Origin: Vibrio metoecus
GTDB taxonomy: Bacteria; Pseudomonadota; Gammaproteobacteria; Enterobacterales; Vibrionaceae
DNA length: 64,000 nt
Reading direction: 5' to 3'
NCBI RefSeq assembly: GCF_009665255.1
Contig: NZ_CP035687.1
Coordinates: 868,001 to 932,000 of the forward strand
Numbering within the stretch: position 1 is the first letter of the stretch; every line of letters begins with the position of its first letter. A program made the translations under genes and the position numbers. Below, in pieces: positions 54,234 through 63,818 of this stretch. The notes under the pieces are model-generated. The model was not told the origin of the DNA. It saw nothing but the letters and a program-made list of their open reading frames with translations, and did not search any database.

Positions 54234-56072
54234 ATGAAACAGATACAACGTCCTTTAAATTGGCTAGTTCTGGCTGGTGCTACCACCGGTTTTCCTCTGT
54301 ATGCGGCACAAATGGTGACGATTGATGACGCCTCTTTTGTCCAACAAGCTTTAGTTCAACAGCAGTACAGCATGGTATCTACCGTCGATGGTTTTAAAGC
54401 GGTCAATACCGTTCATTTACCGAATGGCAAGGTGAAAGTACGTTACCAGCAACTCTACAATGGGGTGCCTGTGTACGGTACAGCGATTGTTGCCACACAG
54501 TCTGGTAAAGATATTTCCCAAGTATATGGGCAAATGGCACAGCAGTTGGATGCTGATCTCTCCACCGTAACTCCTGACATTGATACCCAGCAAGCGATTC
54601 GCTTAGCGGTGGAGCATTTTAGTCAGTCAAGCGGCGTGGAGAAGAGTGAGCCATTGCCGGTTGAAAATGCTAAGGCGCAACTTATGGTGCGCTTGGACGA
54701 TAACCAACAAGCCCAGTTAGTTTATCTGGTTGATTTTTTTGTGGCTTCACAATCACCGGCGCGCCCCTTCTACTTTATGAGTGCCGCAACGGGAGAAGTG
54801 CTAGAGCAATGGGATGGGATTAATCATGTTCAGGCAATGGGTTCAGGGCCTGGGGGTAATCAAAAAACAGGTCGTTATGAATATGGCAGCAATGGTTTAT
54901 CCGGATTCACGATTGATAAAACCGGTACAACTTGCACCATGAATAATAGCGCAGTGAAGACGGTCAACCTCAACGGAGGAACAACAGGCACAACTGCATT
55001 CAGTTACGGTTGTACTGATAGCACCAATTACAACAGTGTGAAAAGTGTGAATGGAGCCTATTCCCCCCTCAACGATGCACACTATTTTGGTCAAGTAGTG
55101 TTTGATATGTATAGAGAATGGTTGAACACTTCACCGCTCACTTTCCAGTTAACCATGCGCGTACATTATGGCAATAATTACGAAAACGCATTTTGGGATG
55201 GCAGTGCGATGACCTTTGGGGACGGTTACACCCGTTTTTACCCATTAGTAGATATCAACGTTAGCGCCCATGAAGTGAGCCACGGTTTTACCGAACAAAA
55301 TTCAGGCCTTGTGTACCAAGATATGTCTGGCGGGATTAATGAGGCCTATTCGGATATTGCGGGTGAGGCTGCGGAATATTTTATGCGTGGCAGTGTTGAT
55401 TGGGTAGTCGGTGCTGATATTTTCAAATCATCCGGCGGCTTACGCTATTTCGATCAACCTTCTCGTGATGGTCGTTCGATTGATCATGCCTCACAATATT
55501 ACAGTGGGCTTGATGTTCACTTATCGAGTGGGGTCTTTAACCGAGCGTTTTATCTTTTGGCGAATAAATCAGGCTGGAATGTACGCAAAGGCTTTGAAGT
55601 GTTCGCGGTTGCTAACCAATTGTACTGGACGCCAAATAGCACTTTCGATCAAGGTGGTTGTGGGGTAGTGAAAGCCGCGCAGGATTTAAACTACAACACC
55701 GCGGATGTGGTGGCGGCGTTTAATACGGTTGGTGTAAATGCCTCATGTGGTACAACCCCTCCACCGGTCGGTAAAGTGCTTGAAAAAGGTAAGCCGATTT
55801 CTGGGTTGAACGGTTCACGCGGCGGTGAAGATTTTTACAGCTTTACCGTGGCGAATTCAGGCAGTGTCGTTGTGTCCATCAGCGGTGGAACAGGCGATGC
55901 GGATCTGTATGTTAAAGCGGGCAGTAAACCCACCACATCGTCTTGGGATTGCCGTCCGTACCGTTCAGGCAATGCAGAGCAATGCACCATTTCCGCAGTA
56001 GTGGGGACAACGTATCATGTGATGCTGCGTGGTTATAGTAACTACTCGGGTGTCACGTTACGACTCGATTAG
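54234..56072 (+). CDS. hapA: haemagglutinin/protease HapA
   Basis: A 612-residue secreted zinc metalloprotease of the thermolysin (M4) family. A signal peptide ends at about residue 24 (PLYA). A propeptide with FTP/PepSY regions runs to ~196. The catalytic domain has the zinc motif HEVSH (His346, His350), then INEAYSDIAGEAAEYF with the third ligand Glu, and the late DVHLSSGVFNRAFY with the active-site His. A C-terminal PPC domain (about 515-612) is usually removed. It degrades mucin and activates toxins in V. cholerae. It differs at many residues from the V. cholerae enzyme as I remember it and is slightly longer than its 609 residues. AGGA precedes the ATG. Confidence 0.97.
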   Translation: MKQIQRPLNWLVLAGATTGFPLYAAQMVTIDDASFVQQALVQQQYSMVSTVDGFKAVNTVHLPNGKVKVRYQQLYNGVPVYGTAIVATQSGKDISQVYGQMAQQLDADLSTVTPDIDTQQAIRLAVEHFSQSSGVEKSEPLPVENAKAQLMVRLDDNQQAQLVYLVDFFVASQSPARPFYFMSAATGEVLEQWDGINHVQAMGSGPGGNQKTGRYEYGSNGLSGFTIDKTGTTCTMNNSAVKTVNLNGGTTGTTAFSYGCTDSTNYNSVKSVNGAYSPLNDAHYFGQVVFDMYREWLNTSPLTFQLTMRVHYGNNYENAFWDGSAMTFGDGYTRFYPLVDINVSAHEVSHGFTEQNSGLVYQDMSGGINEAYSDIAGEAAEYFMRGSVDWVVGADIFKSSGGLRYFDQPSRDGRSIDHASQYYSGLDVHLSSGVFNRAFYLLANKSGWNVRKGFEVFAVANQLYWTPNSTFDQGGCGVVKAAQDLNYNTADVVAAFNTVGVNASCGTTPPPVGKVLEKGKPISGLNGSRGGEDFYSFTVANSGSVVVSISGGTGDADLYVKAGSKPTTSSWDCRPYRSGNAEQCTISAVVGTTYHVMLRGYSNYSGVTLRLD

Positions 56073-56092
56073 GTTCGTTTCTGCTCAAAAAT

Positions 56093-56119
56093 AAAGCGCA
56101 CTCTTAGAGTGCGCTTTTT
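56093..56119 (+). terminator. Rho-independent terminator of hapA
   Basis: AAAGCGCACTC / GAGTGCGCTTT with a TTA loop and a T5 tail. It also faces the convergent volA gene. Confidence 0.93.
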
Positions 56120-56142
56120 CATGGAGGGTAAACCCTGCAGTT

Positions 56143-58539
56143 TTATTTCAGGACAGCGGTATTGGCAATGGCATCTAAACTGTCATCAAAAAGGAAATCA
56201 GCCGTTTCGGTTTGCATCTCAGTGTGATGTGCTAAATCTGCATATCCCGCATCTTGCGGTGCAACAAAGGTCGAGTGTTTCGCCGTGCTGCTAAACTGAA
56301 CAAAACTGTTTGTGGCGTAAGGTGTTGTCTGTGCTGCATTGACAGAGTTTAAGCTCAGCAAAGTCGCGAGTGGTTCAGTACCTGCAAATTGTGGGCTGAG
56401 ATACACCAATTGGCCACCAGGGTTACTGACGCTATTAGGTACCACGCTATCGCCATCCACCTCTGAGAAGTAAAGGGCGGTTGTGAGTGCGCCACTGCTC
56501 AGTTTGGTACTGACCACTGAATATGGGTCAATAGTGTCTAGCAGAGTTTGTGCAGCGTACGAGAACAGTTGGAAGCCAGAGGTGACTTGAGCCAATTGCT
56601 CTTGGGTGGCTAAATTGGTAAACAAGGTATAGCAAGCTGAATCGTCTAGGCTGGCACATTGTGCATCCGCAAACCCTTTGTATTGTGTGCTAGCACTTAA
56701 TGCCACATTGTGTTTGATCTGCGGACCAAAGAAATCCGAGCCCAATAACAGGTTGGAAATTTGGCCACCTGAGTTTTGAATGGCCGCGCCAGAAAAACTG
56801 TATAGCGCATTGGCTGCAGCAGAGCCTAACGTTTTATTGCTCTCGGCCACTGCGGAGGTGCCAACGATGCCACCCAAAGAGTGACCAAGCATACGTACTT
56901 TAGAACCAGTACCCACATTGATACTAGAAAGTGGCGTGCCTGTGAACAGCTGCTGTGAAACGGTTAACGCAGCTCGCAGTCCCAATACATCGAGAATGCT
57001 TTGGCGCAAGTTATCCCGCGCGACAGCCAAGTAGGTGAGGTTGATGTAAGCGAGCGGATCACTATTGGCTGAGCGTGTGCTGTCTAAACTGCGTTCACCG
57101 TGTAGCGGTAAATCAATTGCGATTACGGCAAGCCCTACTGCAGTGAGGTTTTTCGCAAATGCATATGCATTTTCTTTCGCCGAGGTCACACCGTGTTGAT
57201 AGATCACAATATTCGTTGGGGTACTGCCATGGGGTGTAAACAGCAAAAACGGCACATCTTGCACTGATTTCACTTTCGGCACTGGCGAGTAACGCGTGAT
57301 ATAGCGGTCGGGATCCAGCGGAGTGCCATCTGATTTCGTCAATGTTAGACCAATCAGCTTGAGCTGCTCGCTAGCATCGGTGGCCAACTTACTGGTATCA
57401 ATGCCAGCTGCGAGCAGTTGGCTACCAATCGCAAATTGCTCATTGCTGTCTGCCAGTGCGGCTTTGATTTTGGCCAAGCTTGGCATTGCAGATTCAAACG
57501 GTTGAGTATTCCAGTTACTGCCGGTTTCGAGGTAGTAAGGTAGACGTACCGTGCCTTTGGTTACATCCACGGACGCTGTCGGTGCAGCATTAAATGCAGT
57601 GATAACGGCTGCTTTTTTATCTGCACCAATATAAGTACTGAAATTGGTGTCATTGGTCAGTGCTGTCACAAAGTCAACCGGTGTACCTAATTGCATTGTG
57701 TAAGCCGTATCGAGCCCGATTCCGGTTTGCTTCCAAATGGTTTCTAGCTGATTGCTGCCACTGGCAAAGGCCGATGCCGTTGCGCCGCGTGTGGCAAACA
57801 GCGTATTACTCACTGATTGAGTGGAAAACCAAGTTGAGTAAACGATTTGAGTATCATCTACACCACTGAGTTGGAAAATTTTCTCTACACCTTGAGTGAC
57901 TTTTTGCAGCGTTGCAATGTCCCCTTCTGCGTAAATCTTTTTCTTGGATTTTAGGGCGGCGTAACTGGAAGATGTGCCAACCGGATTGCCGTTGGCGTCT
58001 GAAACGTCAGAGGTCACTGCCAGAATATATTCCGATGAGGCATTGAGTGCTTTGGTCGGCACGATGAGAATTTTATCGGAAGCCGCACTGGAGATAGCGG
58101 TGTAATCCACCCCATTGGTTAATAAGGTTTTGATGGTCGGAGACCCAGTCATCGAGTCGGTTAACTCATACAAATAGATGCCGGAAGAGATCACGCCATC
58201 GGCTAAGCCTGCGCCTTTAAAATCGAGGAATAGTGGCATAGTGATAGGCCAACCATCCACTTGCCCCATTGCGACCAATGGGTTAGAGCCAGAAGTATTG
58301 CTTCCTGGCGGAATTTCTAATGTGCCGTCACTGGCATTCATTAAAGCAAACGAAGGAAGAGGCACGTTAGCATTACTGCCACTTAACGCAAATTTAATGG
58401 TGGTATCTCGTTTCAATGCTTGCTGAATATAGGATTCATACTCAACTGTGGTGCTGTCACCAGAGCTGGTCGTTTCATCGCCACAGCCGACTAACCAGAG
58501 TGCTGAGCAAAGAAGAGAAATCTTAATTATCTGTTTCAT
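56143..58539 (-). CDS. volA: surface lipoprotein lysophospholipase VolA
   Basis: A 798-residue lipoprotein lipase. The lipobox LVGC places the acylated Cys near residue 19. The nucleophile motif is GHSLGGIVG, at about residue 553. The C-terminal TAKHSTFVAPQD probably supplies the catalytic His. VolA in V. cholerae is a surface-exposed phospholipase that frees fatty acids from host lysophosphatidylcholine for FadL. GGAG precedes the ATG. It follows fadL by 15 bases in one operon. Confidence 0.92.
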   Translation of the reverse strand: MKQIIKISLLCSALWLVGCGDETTSSGDSTTVEYESYIQQALKRDTTIKFALSGSNANVPLPSFALMNASDGTLEIPPGSNTSGSNPLVAMGQVDGWPITMPLFLDFKGAGLADGVISSGIYLYELTDSMTGSPTIKTLLTNGVDYTAISSAASDKILIVPTKALNASSEYILAVTSDVSDANGNPVGTSSSYAALKSKKKIYAEGDIATLQKVTQGVEKIFQLSGVDDTQIVYSTWFSTQSVSNTLFATRGATASAFASGSNQLETIWKQTGIGLDTAYTMQLGTPVDFVTALTNDTNFSTYIGADKKAAVITAFNAAPTASVDVTKGTVRLPYYLETGSNWNTQPFESAMPSLAKIKAALADSNEQFAIGSQLLAAGIDTSKLATDASEQLKLIGLTLTKSDGTPLDPDRYITRYSPVPKVKSVQDVPFLLFTPHGSTPTNIVIYQHGVTSAKENAYAFAKNLTAVGLAVIAIDLPLHGERSLDSTRSANSDPLAYINLTYLAVARDNLRQSILDVLGLRAALTVSQQLFTGTPLSSINVGTGSKVRMLGHSLGGIVGTSAVAESNKTLGSAAANALYSFSGAAIQNSGGQISNLLLGSDFFGPQIKHNVALSASTQYKGFADAQCASLDDSACYTLFTNLATQEQLAQVTSGFQLFSYAAQTLLDTIDPYSVVSTKLSSGALTTALYFSEVDGDSVVPNSVSNPGGQLVYLSPQFAGTEPLATLLSLNSVNAAQTTPYATNSFVQFSSTAKHSTFVAPQDAGYADLAHHTEMQTETADFLFDDSLDAIANTAVLK

Positions 58540-58554
58540 GTTCGGCTCCGGAAA

Positions 58555-59790
58555 TCAGTTAAAACGATAGTTAAATTGCAGCGCGCTGATGTAGGCGACC
58601 GCCTCAGAATCAAATTTGAGGTTTTCCCCAACTTGGTTGGTTTCGATGAACGAACCTTTACGGCTTTGTACAAGGGCAAAACCCGCATCCATAGTCAGCT
58701 GCGGAGTCACGCTATAGGTCAAACCTGCTGAATACCAAAAGCGGTCACTATCGGGAATGCTCAAAGTTGCCTTGCCGGCTTGTTCATCAAAGGCGAAACC
58801 GGCACGCAATGTCCAATTGGCGTTGAGAGTGAAAGTCGTACCGACAGACCAGCGGCCGTTGTCTTCGTATTTCTCTATTTTCTGGAAACAAATTCCATTT
58901 TTACATTGGCTTGAGGTGGCACTCAGCTCTTTAAAACTGCTCCAATCGGTTTGTTGATAGCTGTAATGCACCGCCCATTGATCATTCAACTGATGAAAAC
59001 CAGACAGTTCCCAAATGGCAGGAAGTTCAATTTTCAGTTGTCCCGGCACCACAGCACTGGTGGCGATGCCTGAGTCGTAACTGGAAAAGTCGCCATCATC
59101 AAAGTTGAGTTTAACGCGTGAACGGTAGCCAAAACCGATGCGGTTTTTATCATCCAATTCGTAAAGTGCGCCAATATTCCAGCCGAAACCCACGGTTTCA
59201 CCGGTCATGCCAATCAAGTTGTCACTAGGGCTTCCACCAAGGAATGGGGCTAGTCCGCCTTTATGGCGCGTTAGCTCTGCTTTTGCGGCGACCAGATCCA
59301 AACCAAAACCAAGACTGAATTCTTGATTAACGCGATAGGCAATATTGGGGTTAAGGTTAATGGAAATTAAAGAGGTATCTCCCGCTAAATCGCCCGCATA
59401 AATATCATTGGGATAGTCTGTTGCCACGCCGTAAGTGGTAAACATGGCAAAACCCCATGCCCATTGGTCATCAATGGGGCTGATGTAATAAGCCGCAGGG
59501 ACAATTTGCATCGGCGCGACATCTTTCATCGATTGATGGTTTGACAGGTCATCTACGTTGACTTCGGGATCGACGATAGACAGTGCACCAGAGAATTGTG
59601 CTGTATCGAACAGCATCATGGCGGCGGGGTTGCGTGCCAGTACACTGGCGTTATCGGCGACGGCGGCTTCGCCGGAAAAAGCGCGGCCTAAGCCTGATGC
59701 AGAGTGTTCGGCTACTTGAAAGCCTGCTGCGCTGGCGTGCCCCGCTAAGAGCACGCTAATACATGCAGCAAGTGAAGATTTGTTCAACAT
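58555..59790 (-). CDS. fadL: long-chain fatty acid outer-membrane transporter FadL
   Basis: A 411-residue FadL barrel. A signal peptide ends near SAAG before FQVAEHSASGLGRAFSGEAAVADNASVLARNPAAM, the family's plug and hatch signature. The C-terminus ends in Asn after the last strand (LQFNYRFN), typical for FadL. AGGAGGT, a strong site, precedes the ATG. It imports fatty acids released by VolA. A FadR-like box lies about 240 bases upstream. Confidence 0.93.
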   Translation of the reverse strand: MLNKSSLAACISVLLAGHASAAGFQVAEHSASGLGRAFSGEAAVADNASVLARNPAAMMLFDTAQFSGALSIVDPEVNVDDLSNHQSMKDVAPMQIVPAAYYISPIDDQWAWGFAMFTTYGVATDYPNDIYAGDLAGDTSLISINLNPNIAYRVNQEFSLGFGLDLVAAKAELTRHKGGLAPFLGGSPSDNLIGMTGETVGFGWNIGALYELDDKNRIGFGYRSRVKLNFDDGDFSSYDSGIATSAVVPGQLKIELPAIWELSGFHQLNDQWAVHYSYQQTDWSSFKELSATSSQCKNGICFQKIEKYEDNGRWSVGTTFTLNANWTLRAGFAFDEQAGKATLSIPDSDRFWYSAGLTYSVTPQLTMDAGFALVQSRKGSFIETNQVGENLKFDSEAVAYISALQFNYRFN

Positions 59791-60030
59791 TCTCGACCTC
59801 CTGAGGTCTTAGTTATTGTCGTTATTCCATTGACGATCCTGCAAGTCACTTACCCACCTCAATGTGCGTTTGGACTGAGCAGTACAAAGCGATTTGGGTG
59901 CGAGAAAGATCAAGCATAGTTTGATGTTAATTTTGTGTTAATTCGATGTCAAAGGTAATGGTGGATTTATTTTCAAGAGGGGGCGAAAGATAGAGATTTA
60001 ATCCAGATGAATCAATGAATTAAATGGATT

Positions 60031-60047
60031 TTCTGGTTGTACCAGTA
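60031..60047. promoter_or_regulatory. candidate FadR operator
   Basis: TTCTGGTTGTACCAGTA contains TCTGGT-N3-ACCAGT, close to the gamma-proteobacterial FadR site ATCTGGTACGACCAGAT. It lies about 241 bases before fadL, so the promoter may also be far upstream. FadR control of fadL is known in related bacteria. Confidence 0.62.
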
Positions 60048-60133
60048 TAAGTTTGTCGAGTTTACAGTAAGTTACATCGAAAGGTTGATATTGCACACTT
60101 TTCTAATCTAAGCCGAGGTTTGATAGAAGGTTT

Positions 60134-60164
60134 AACCAGAGGCATTATTACTATGCCTCTGGTT
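60134..60164 (-). terminator. terminator of the amylase gene
   Basis: A perfect 12-bp inverted repeat, AACCAGAGGCAT / ATGCCTCTGGTT, with a 7-nt loop, just after the amylase stop. The T tail on the minus strand is weak. Confidence 0.75.
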
Positions 60165-60171
60165 GATGGGG

Positions 60172-62232
60172 TTAGCGACCGATAAACGCGACGATGACTT
60201 TATCGTCACCGAACTGTCGAGTGAACAGGTAAGCGTTGGATTGAGGGATCTCACGATGGATTCCGGCGCCAATTGCGGGATGGCGTTGACGAAATTGTCC
60301 GAGCGTTTGCCAGTGTTTGAGTAGGTTTTGGCGCTCGGTATTCCATTCCCAAGGCATGTCAGAGCGTGTTCCTTGGTGGAAATCATCGGCGTAAGGTCCC
60401 GCTTCGCGAGCGATTTCATCCCCGTAATAGACTTGGACTGCCCCCGGCGTCAGCAGCAGGGCATTGGCGGCATTGCGCTGCATCTCGAAAGATTTAAAGC
60501 GACCGAAGAACAGCTCTGTATCGTGGGAGGACATGTAACTGACCGGATTGAAATCCGGATATTTGGCGAGGGTCTGAGCGTAGTCACGGTACACCATTGC
60601 CATTTGGCTTAAACACGCCGCGCCATTATCCATACGTTTTTGGATATCAAAGTTAATGAGCGCATCGAAGCCATCATCAAAATAGGGGCTGCGATAGGCA
60701 CTGTGTCCCCATACTTCTCCCATCATCCAAAACGGTTCACCGCTCTGCTTATGTTCTTTTCGCCATGCGGTTAGGTTTTGGCTAGCTTGCTGCTTTAAGC
60801 GTTGCCACACTTCCCCTTCCACATGTTTGACGGTGTCGATGCGAAAACCGTCGATCCCAAAGCGGCGCACCCAATCGCTTTGCCATTCGATTAAATAGTC
60901 AGCGACAGTGTAATGAGGTTTACTGACCACTCGTGTGCCGGGGTTGTTGAGTAACCACTGTGGTGGCGTGACGGCTTGAGTCGACTCGGTACGAAAATCG
61001 GGTAAGCCAGCCAAGTTCATGGTGATGTCGCTGCTGCCCGGTGCCGGGTACCCCGGAAGTCCAGCACGTACCCAATCACCTCCCCACCATTGCTTCCAGT
61101 TGTTACTTTGGTAATCAATCGCTTGATGAAAACTGTGCCAGTTTTGGTCTGCGTTGGGTTTCCAATCACTCCAGCGTTCGGGCAGCATGGGCGCGTTCAC
61201 CACTTGTACCGCATCTTGCTGTAAATCGGCGAGTGTCGCGTAACCTGCGTGATTGATCACCGCATCCATCAAAATTTTAATGCCGCGATGATGCGCCTCA
61301 CGCACTAAGGTTTGTAAATCCTCATCTTTCCCAAAGTTGGCATCGATCTTGGTGAAATCGCGGGTCCAATAGCCGTGATAGGCATAAAACGGGAATGATC
61401 CTTTCTCACCGCCACCGACAAATCCGTGTACTTGTTCCACAATCGGGGAGAGCCAAATTGCGTCCGTGCCTAAGCTTTTTATGTAATCGAGTTTGGCGAT
61501 AACCCCTTTCAGATCGCCGCCATGAAACGTTCCGATCTCCTCTTGTCCGTCTTTTTGCCGACCGTAACTGCCATCATTGCTAGGGTCGGCGTTGTAAAAG
61601 CGATCGACCATCACGAAATAAATATTGGCATTTCTATAGGTAAAGGGTTGAGCTTGGGTTTGTTTAGGTTCAAGCAGCACTAAACCGCCACTGTTTGTGG
61701 AAGGGGTCAGGCGTACTTTGCCTTGCTCTACGGTCACCACTTGTCCGGTAAAGGCCTCTTTTAGTTGAGTGCCATCGGCGAAGCTGTCAGCCAAGTCTAA
61801 AGTGACATCACCGCCTTGGTACACTTCACAGCTGACGTTTGGGATCGGCCGGCGAAATTCGGTTTTGGCTGCTTTCGTTGTTTGGCGCACAAAAGTGAGT
61901 GTGTTGTTTTGCGCTTGCCACTGGAATGCGTAGTCGCCAGTAAAGCGTATGCGCAAAGGCAGTTGAGTCGGGGTATTACAATTTAGGGTTAGCGGTGTAT
62001 TGAACTTGATTTCTTGAGCAGGGGCGGGTGGGCAATTCCCCTCAATCCCGCTGATCGTTAGGGTGTAATCTCCTTTAGTCAGTGGGATCACCAACGGCTC
62101 ATCGGCTTGCAACGGAAAATCACGACTGTTGGTGGTGGTTGCCACGCTTAAATTCGCGGTCGTATTAGAGGCGGCAAGCGCGGGCAGCGCCAATATTGAG
62201 AGTAGGGACAAGGTCAAAGGGTTCAGTTTCAT
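60172..62232 (-). CDS. malS: periplasmic alpha-amylase, MalS type
   Basis: A 686-residue GH13 alpha-amylase with a signal peptide cut near ALPALAA. An N-terminal, carbohydrate-binding-like region (about 30-200) precedes the catalytic barrel. Conserved GH13 regions are DAVINHAG, GFRIDTVKH (nucleophile Asp), MGEVWGHS (acid Glu) and YMSSHDTELFF (Asp). Length is close to E. coli MalS, which degrades maltodextrins in the periplasm. AGGAT precedes the ATG. Monocistronic. A secreted amylase is the alternative. Confidence 0.9.
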   Translation of the reverse strand: MKLNPLTLSLLSILALPALAASNTTANLSVATTTNSRDFPLQADEPLVIPLTKGDYTLTISGIEGNCPPAPAQEIKFNTPLTLNCNTPTQLPLRIRFTGDYAFQWQAQNNTLTFVRQTTKAAKTEFRRPIPNVSCEVYQGGDVTLDLADSFADGTQLKEAFTGQVVTVEQGKVRLTPSTNSGGLVLLEPKQTQAQPFTYRNANIYFVMVDRFYNADPSNDGSYGRQKDGQEEIGTFHGGDLKGVIAKLDYIKSLGTDAIWLSPIVEQVHGFVGGGEKGSFPFYAYHGYWTRDFTKIDANFGKDEDLQTLVREAHHRGIKILMDAVINHAGYATLADLQQDAVQVVNAPMLPERWSDWKPNADQNWHSFHQAIDYQSNNWKQWWGGDWVRAGLPGYPAPGSSDITMNLAGLPDFRTESTQAVTPPQWLLNNPGTRVVSKPHYTVADYLIEWQSDWVRRFGIDGFRIDTVKHVEGEVWQRLKQQASQNLTAWRKEHKQSGEPFWMMGEVWGHSAYRSPYFDDGFDALINFDIQKRMDNGAACLSQMAMVYRDYAQTLAKYPDFNPVSYMSSHDTELFFGRFKSFEMQRNAANALLLTPGAVQVYYGDEIAREAGPYADDFHQGTRSDMPWEWNTERQNLLKHWQTLGQFRQRHPAIGAGIHREIPQSNAYLFTRQFGDDKVIVAFIGR

Positions 62233-62334
62233 TGTCTATCCTTATTGTTATTACTTCGGCTTACCTATCGTAATGGCGCCGATTTTTGAACTGATAAAGG
62301 ATAAATCGCTCGACGTCACTCAACATCATTCTCA

Positions 62335-62391
62335 GCTCTACGCCTTGTTAACTTGCACTGCATCACAACTTGTTACTGGTAGGCGTAGAGC
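62335..62391. repeat. 11-bp inverted repeat in the malS/ydhF divergent region
   Basis: GCTCTACGCCT (62335-62345) and AGGCGTAGAGC (62381-62391) are a perfect inverted repeat with a 35-base spacer. A second small palindrome, CGACAT-CGG-ATGTCG, follows immediately. It lies in the divergent promoter region of the amylase and ydhF genes. Confidence 0.6.
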
Positions 62392-62520
62392 GACATCGGA
62401 TGTCGGCATCATGGTTAAAAATCCAATCTAAGTCACAACTTCACCTTTGGGTATTGATAGGTTTTGCACCGAGCTGTGCTCCTGCTTAGGATGTGCTTAG
62501 TGAAGAACAGGAGAAAGACC

Positions 62521-63444
62521 ATGCAACAACAAGCAACCGTACAGAAAGTCACGATGGCGCAACAAGGGCCAGAACTCTCTGAATTGGTTCAAGGTTACTG
62601 GCGGCTGGCCGAATGGAATATGACGCCTCAACAATGCTTAACCTTTTTGAAGCAGCACATTGAGCTAGGGATCAGCACCGTCGATCACGCCGATATTTAT
62701 GGTGGTTATCAGTGTGAGGCCTTATTCGGTGAAGCGTTAGCCCTTGAGCCCTCACTGCGTGAGCAGATCCAGATTGTCACTAAATGCGATATTAAACTGT
62801 GCAATCCGAACTTTCCGGAGCGCAAAATTAACCACTACGATACCAGTGCCGCGCACATCTATCAGTCGGTGAACAATTCACTAGAGCGTTTGGGTGTAAA
62901 TGACATCGACGTGCTGCTGATCCACCGTCCAGATGTACTGATGAATGCTGATGAAGTCGCGGAAGCGTTTTCTGAACTGCACAAGGTCGGTAAAGTGAAA
63001 CACTTTGGTGTTTCAAACTTCAGCCCAGCGCAGTTCGATTTGTTGCAATCCCGCTTAGGCAAGCTGTTAGTGACCAATCAAGTCGAAATCAACCCTCTTA
63101 ATTTTGAGGTGGCGCACGATGGCACTTTGGATCAATTACAACGTTTACGTATTCGCCCGATGGCGTGGTCATGTCTTGGGGGCGGTGCGATTTTCTCCGG
63201 CCAAACCGAACAGGCGCAACGTGTACGTAAGGTTTTAGAAGAGATCCGCGCGGAGTTGGGTGCAGAATCGATTGAACAAGTGATTTATGCTTGGGTTCGC
63301 AGCTTACCAAGCCAACCATTGCCAATCATTGGTTCGGGCAAGATTGAACGTGTTGAAAGTGCGATTGCGGCACTCTCCTTACAGCTGACGCGCGAGCAGT
63401 GGTACCGAGTGTGGGTCGCATCGAAAGGCCATGGTGTGCCGTAA
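62521..63444 (+). CDS. ydhF: aldo/keto reductase YdhF
   Basis: A 307-residue NADP-dependent aldo/keto reductase. It has DHADIYGGYQCEALFG with the catalytic Asp and Tyr, the KCD segment with the catalytic Lys, LLIHRPD with the active His, FGVSNFSPAQF and the NADP loop PIIGSGKIERVESA. It follows E. coli YdhF along its whole length as I remember it. AGGAG precedes the ATG at 62521; an ATG 19 codons upstream is less likely. Substrate unknown. Confidence 0.93.
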   Translation: MQQQATVQKVTMAQQGPELSELVQGYWRLAEWNMTPQQCLTFLKQHIELGISTVDHADIYGGYQCEALFGEALALEPSLREQIQIVTKCDIKLCNPNFPERKINHYDTSAAHIYQSVNNSLERLGVNDIDVLLIHRPDVLMNADEVAEAFSELHKVGKVKHFGVSNFSPAQFDLLQSRLGKLLVTNQVEINPLNFEVAHDGTLDQLQRLRIRPMAWSCLGGGAIFSGQTEQAQRVRKVLEEIRAELGAESIEQVIYAWVRSLPSQPLPIIGSGKIERVESAIAALSLQLTREQWYRVWVASKGHGVP

Positions 63445-63470
63445 CGGTTTTATGGCTCTATCCCCTTAAA

Positions 63471-63572
63471 GCGGCAGCGGTGTTGGTTACGTTCGTTCAC
63501 CCCAATCACATCGTTTGCTTATGCTCATGGGGACTCACTTAATGCCTACCTGCAACGCCAAGTTGATTGAGT
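63471..63572. repeat. ERIC element
   Basis: The sequence follows the ERIC layout clearly: GTTGGTTACGTTCGTTCACCC at 63482-63502, then a variable middle, then TATGCTCATGGGGACTCACTT (63519-63539), then the ACCTGCAACGCCAAGTTGATTG end (to about 63570). It corresponds to the enterobacterial consensus that carries CTCACCCCAGTCAC and TCCTGGGGATTCAC. It lies in the 374-base gap after ydhF. Boundaries are approximate. Confidence 0.72.
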
Positions 63573-63587
63573 ACGTACGCTCTTGCG

Positions 63588-63614
63588 CCAGTCTTTGTAC
63601 TGGCGCAGTTTTTC
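63588..63614. terminator. hairpin after the ERIC element
   Basis: TGCGCCAGT and ACTGGCGCA form a 9-bp stem around CTTTGT, followed by a T-rich stretch (GTTTTTC). It may terminate ydhF. Confidence 0.7.
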
Positions 63615-63818
63615 TCAAGTCATCCTGTCTCTTAACTTGTTGCCTCCCATTCGCTCCCGCTATTGTCCATTCACGCCCAATAAAGACCATTGGTCGCAAA
63701 CCCCGATAAGCGCGGTTCATATTCAGTAACCTGATCCCATTCCTAATTGCTGCGGCACTGTTGTACGAAACACGGTGAGCAGTTTGGACCGATTATGTTA
63801 TTGAAAAGGATCGTTCAC

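Larger units (their letters stand above)
59791..60171. other. intergenic region upstream of fadL
   Basis: About 380 bases. It holds the fadL promoter, a FadR-like box (60031-60047) and the hairpin after the amylase gene (60134-60164). No gene is seen. Confidence 0.55.
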
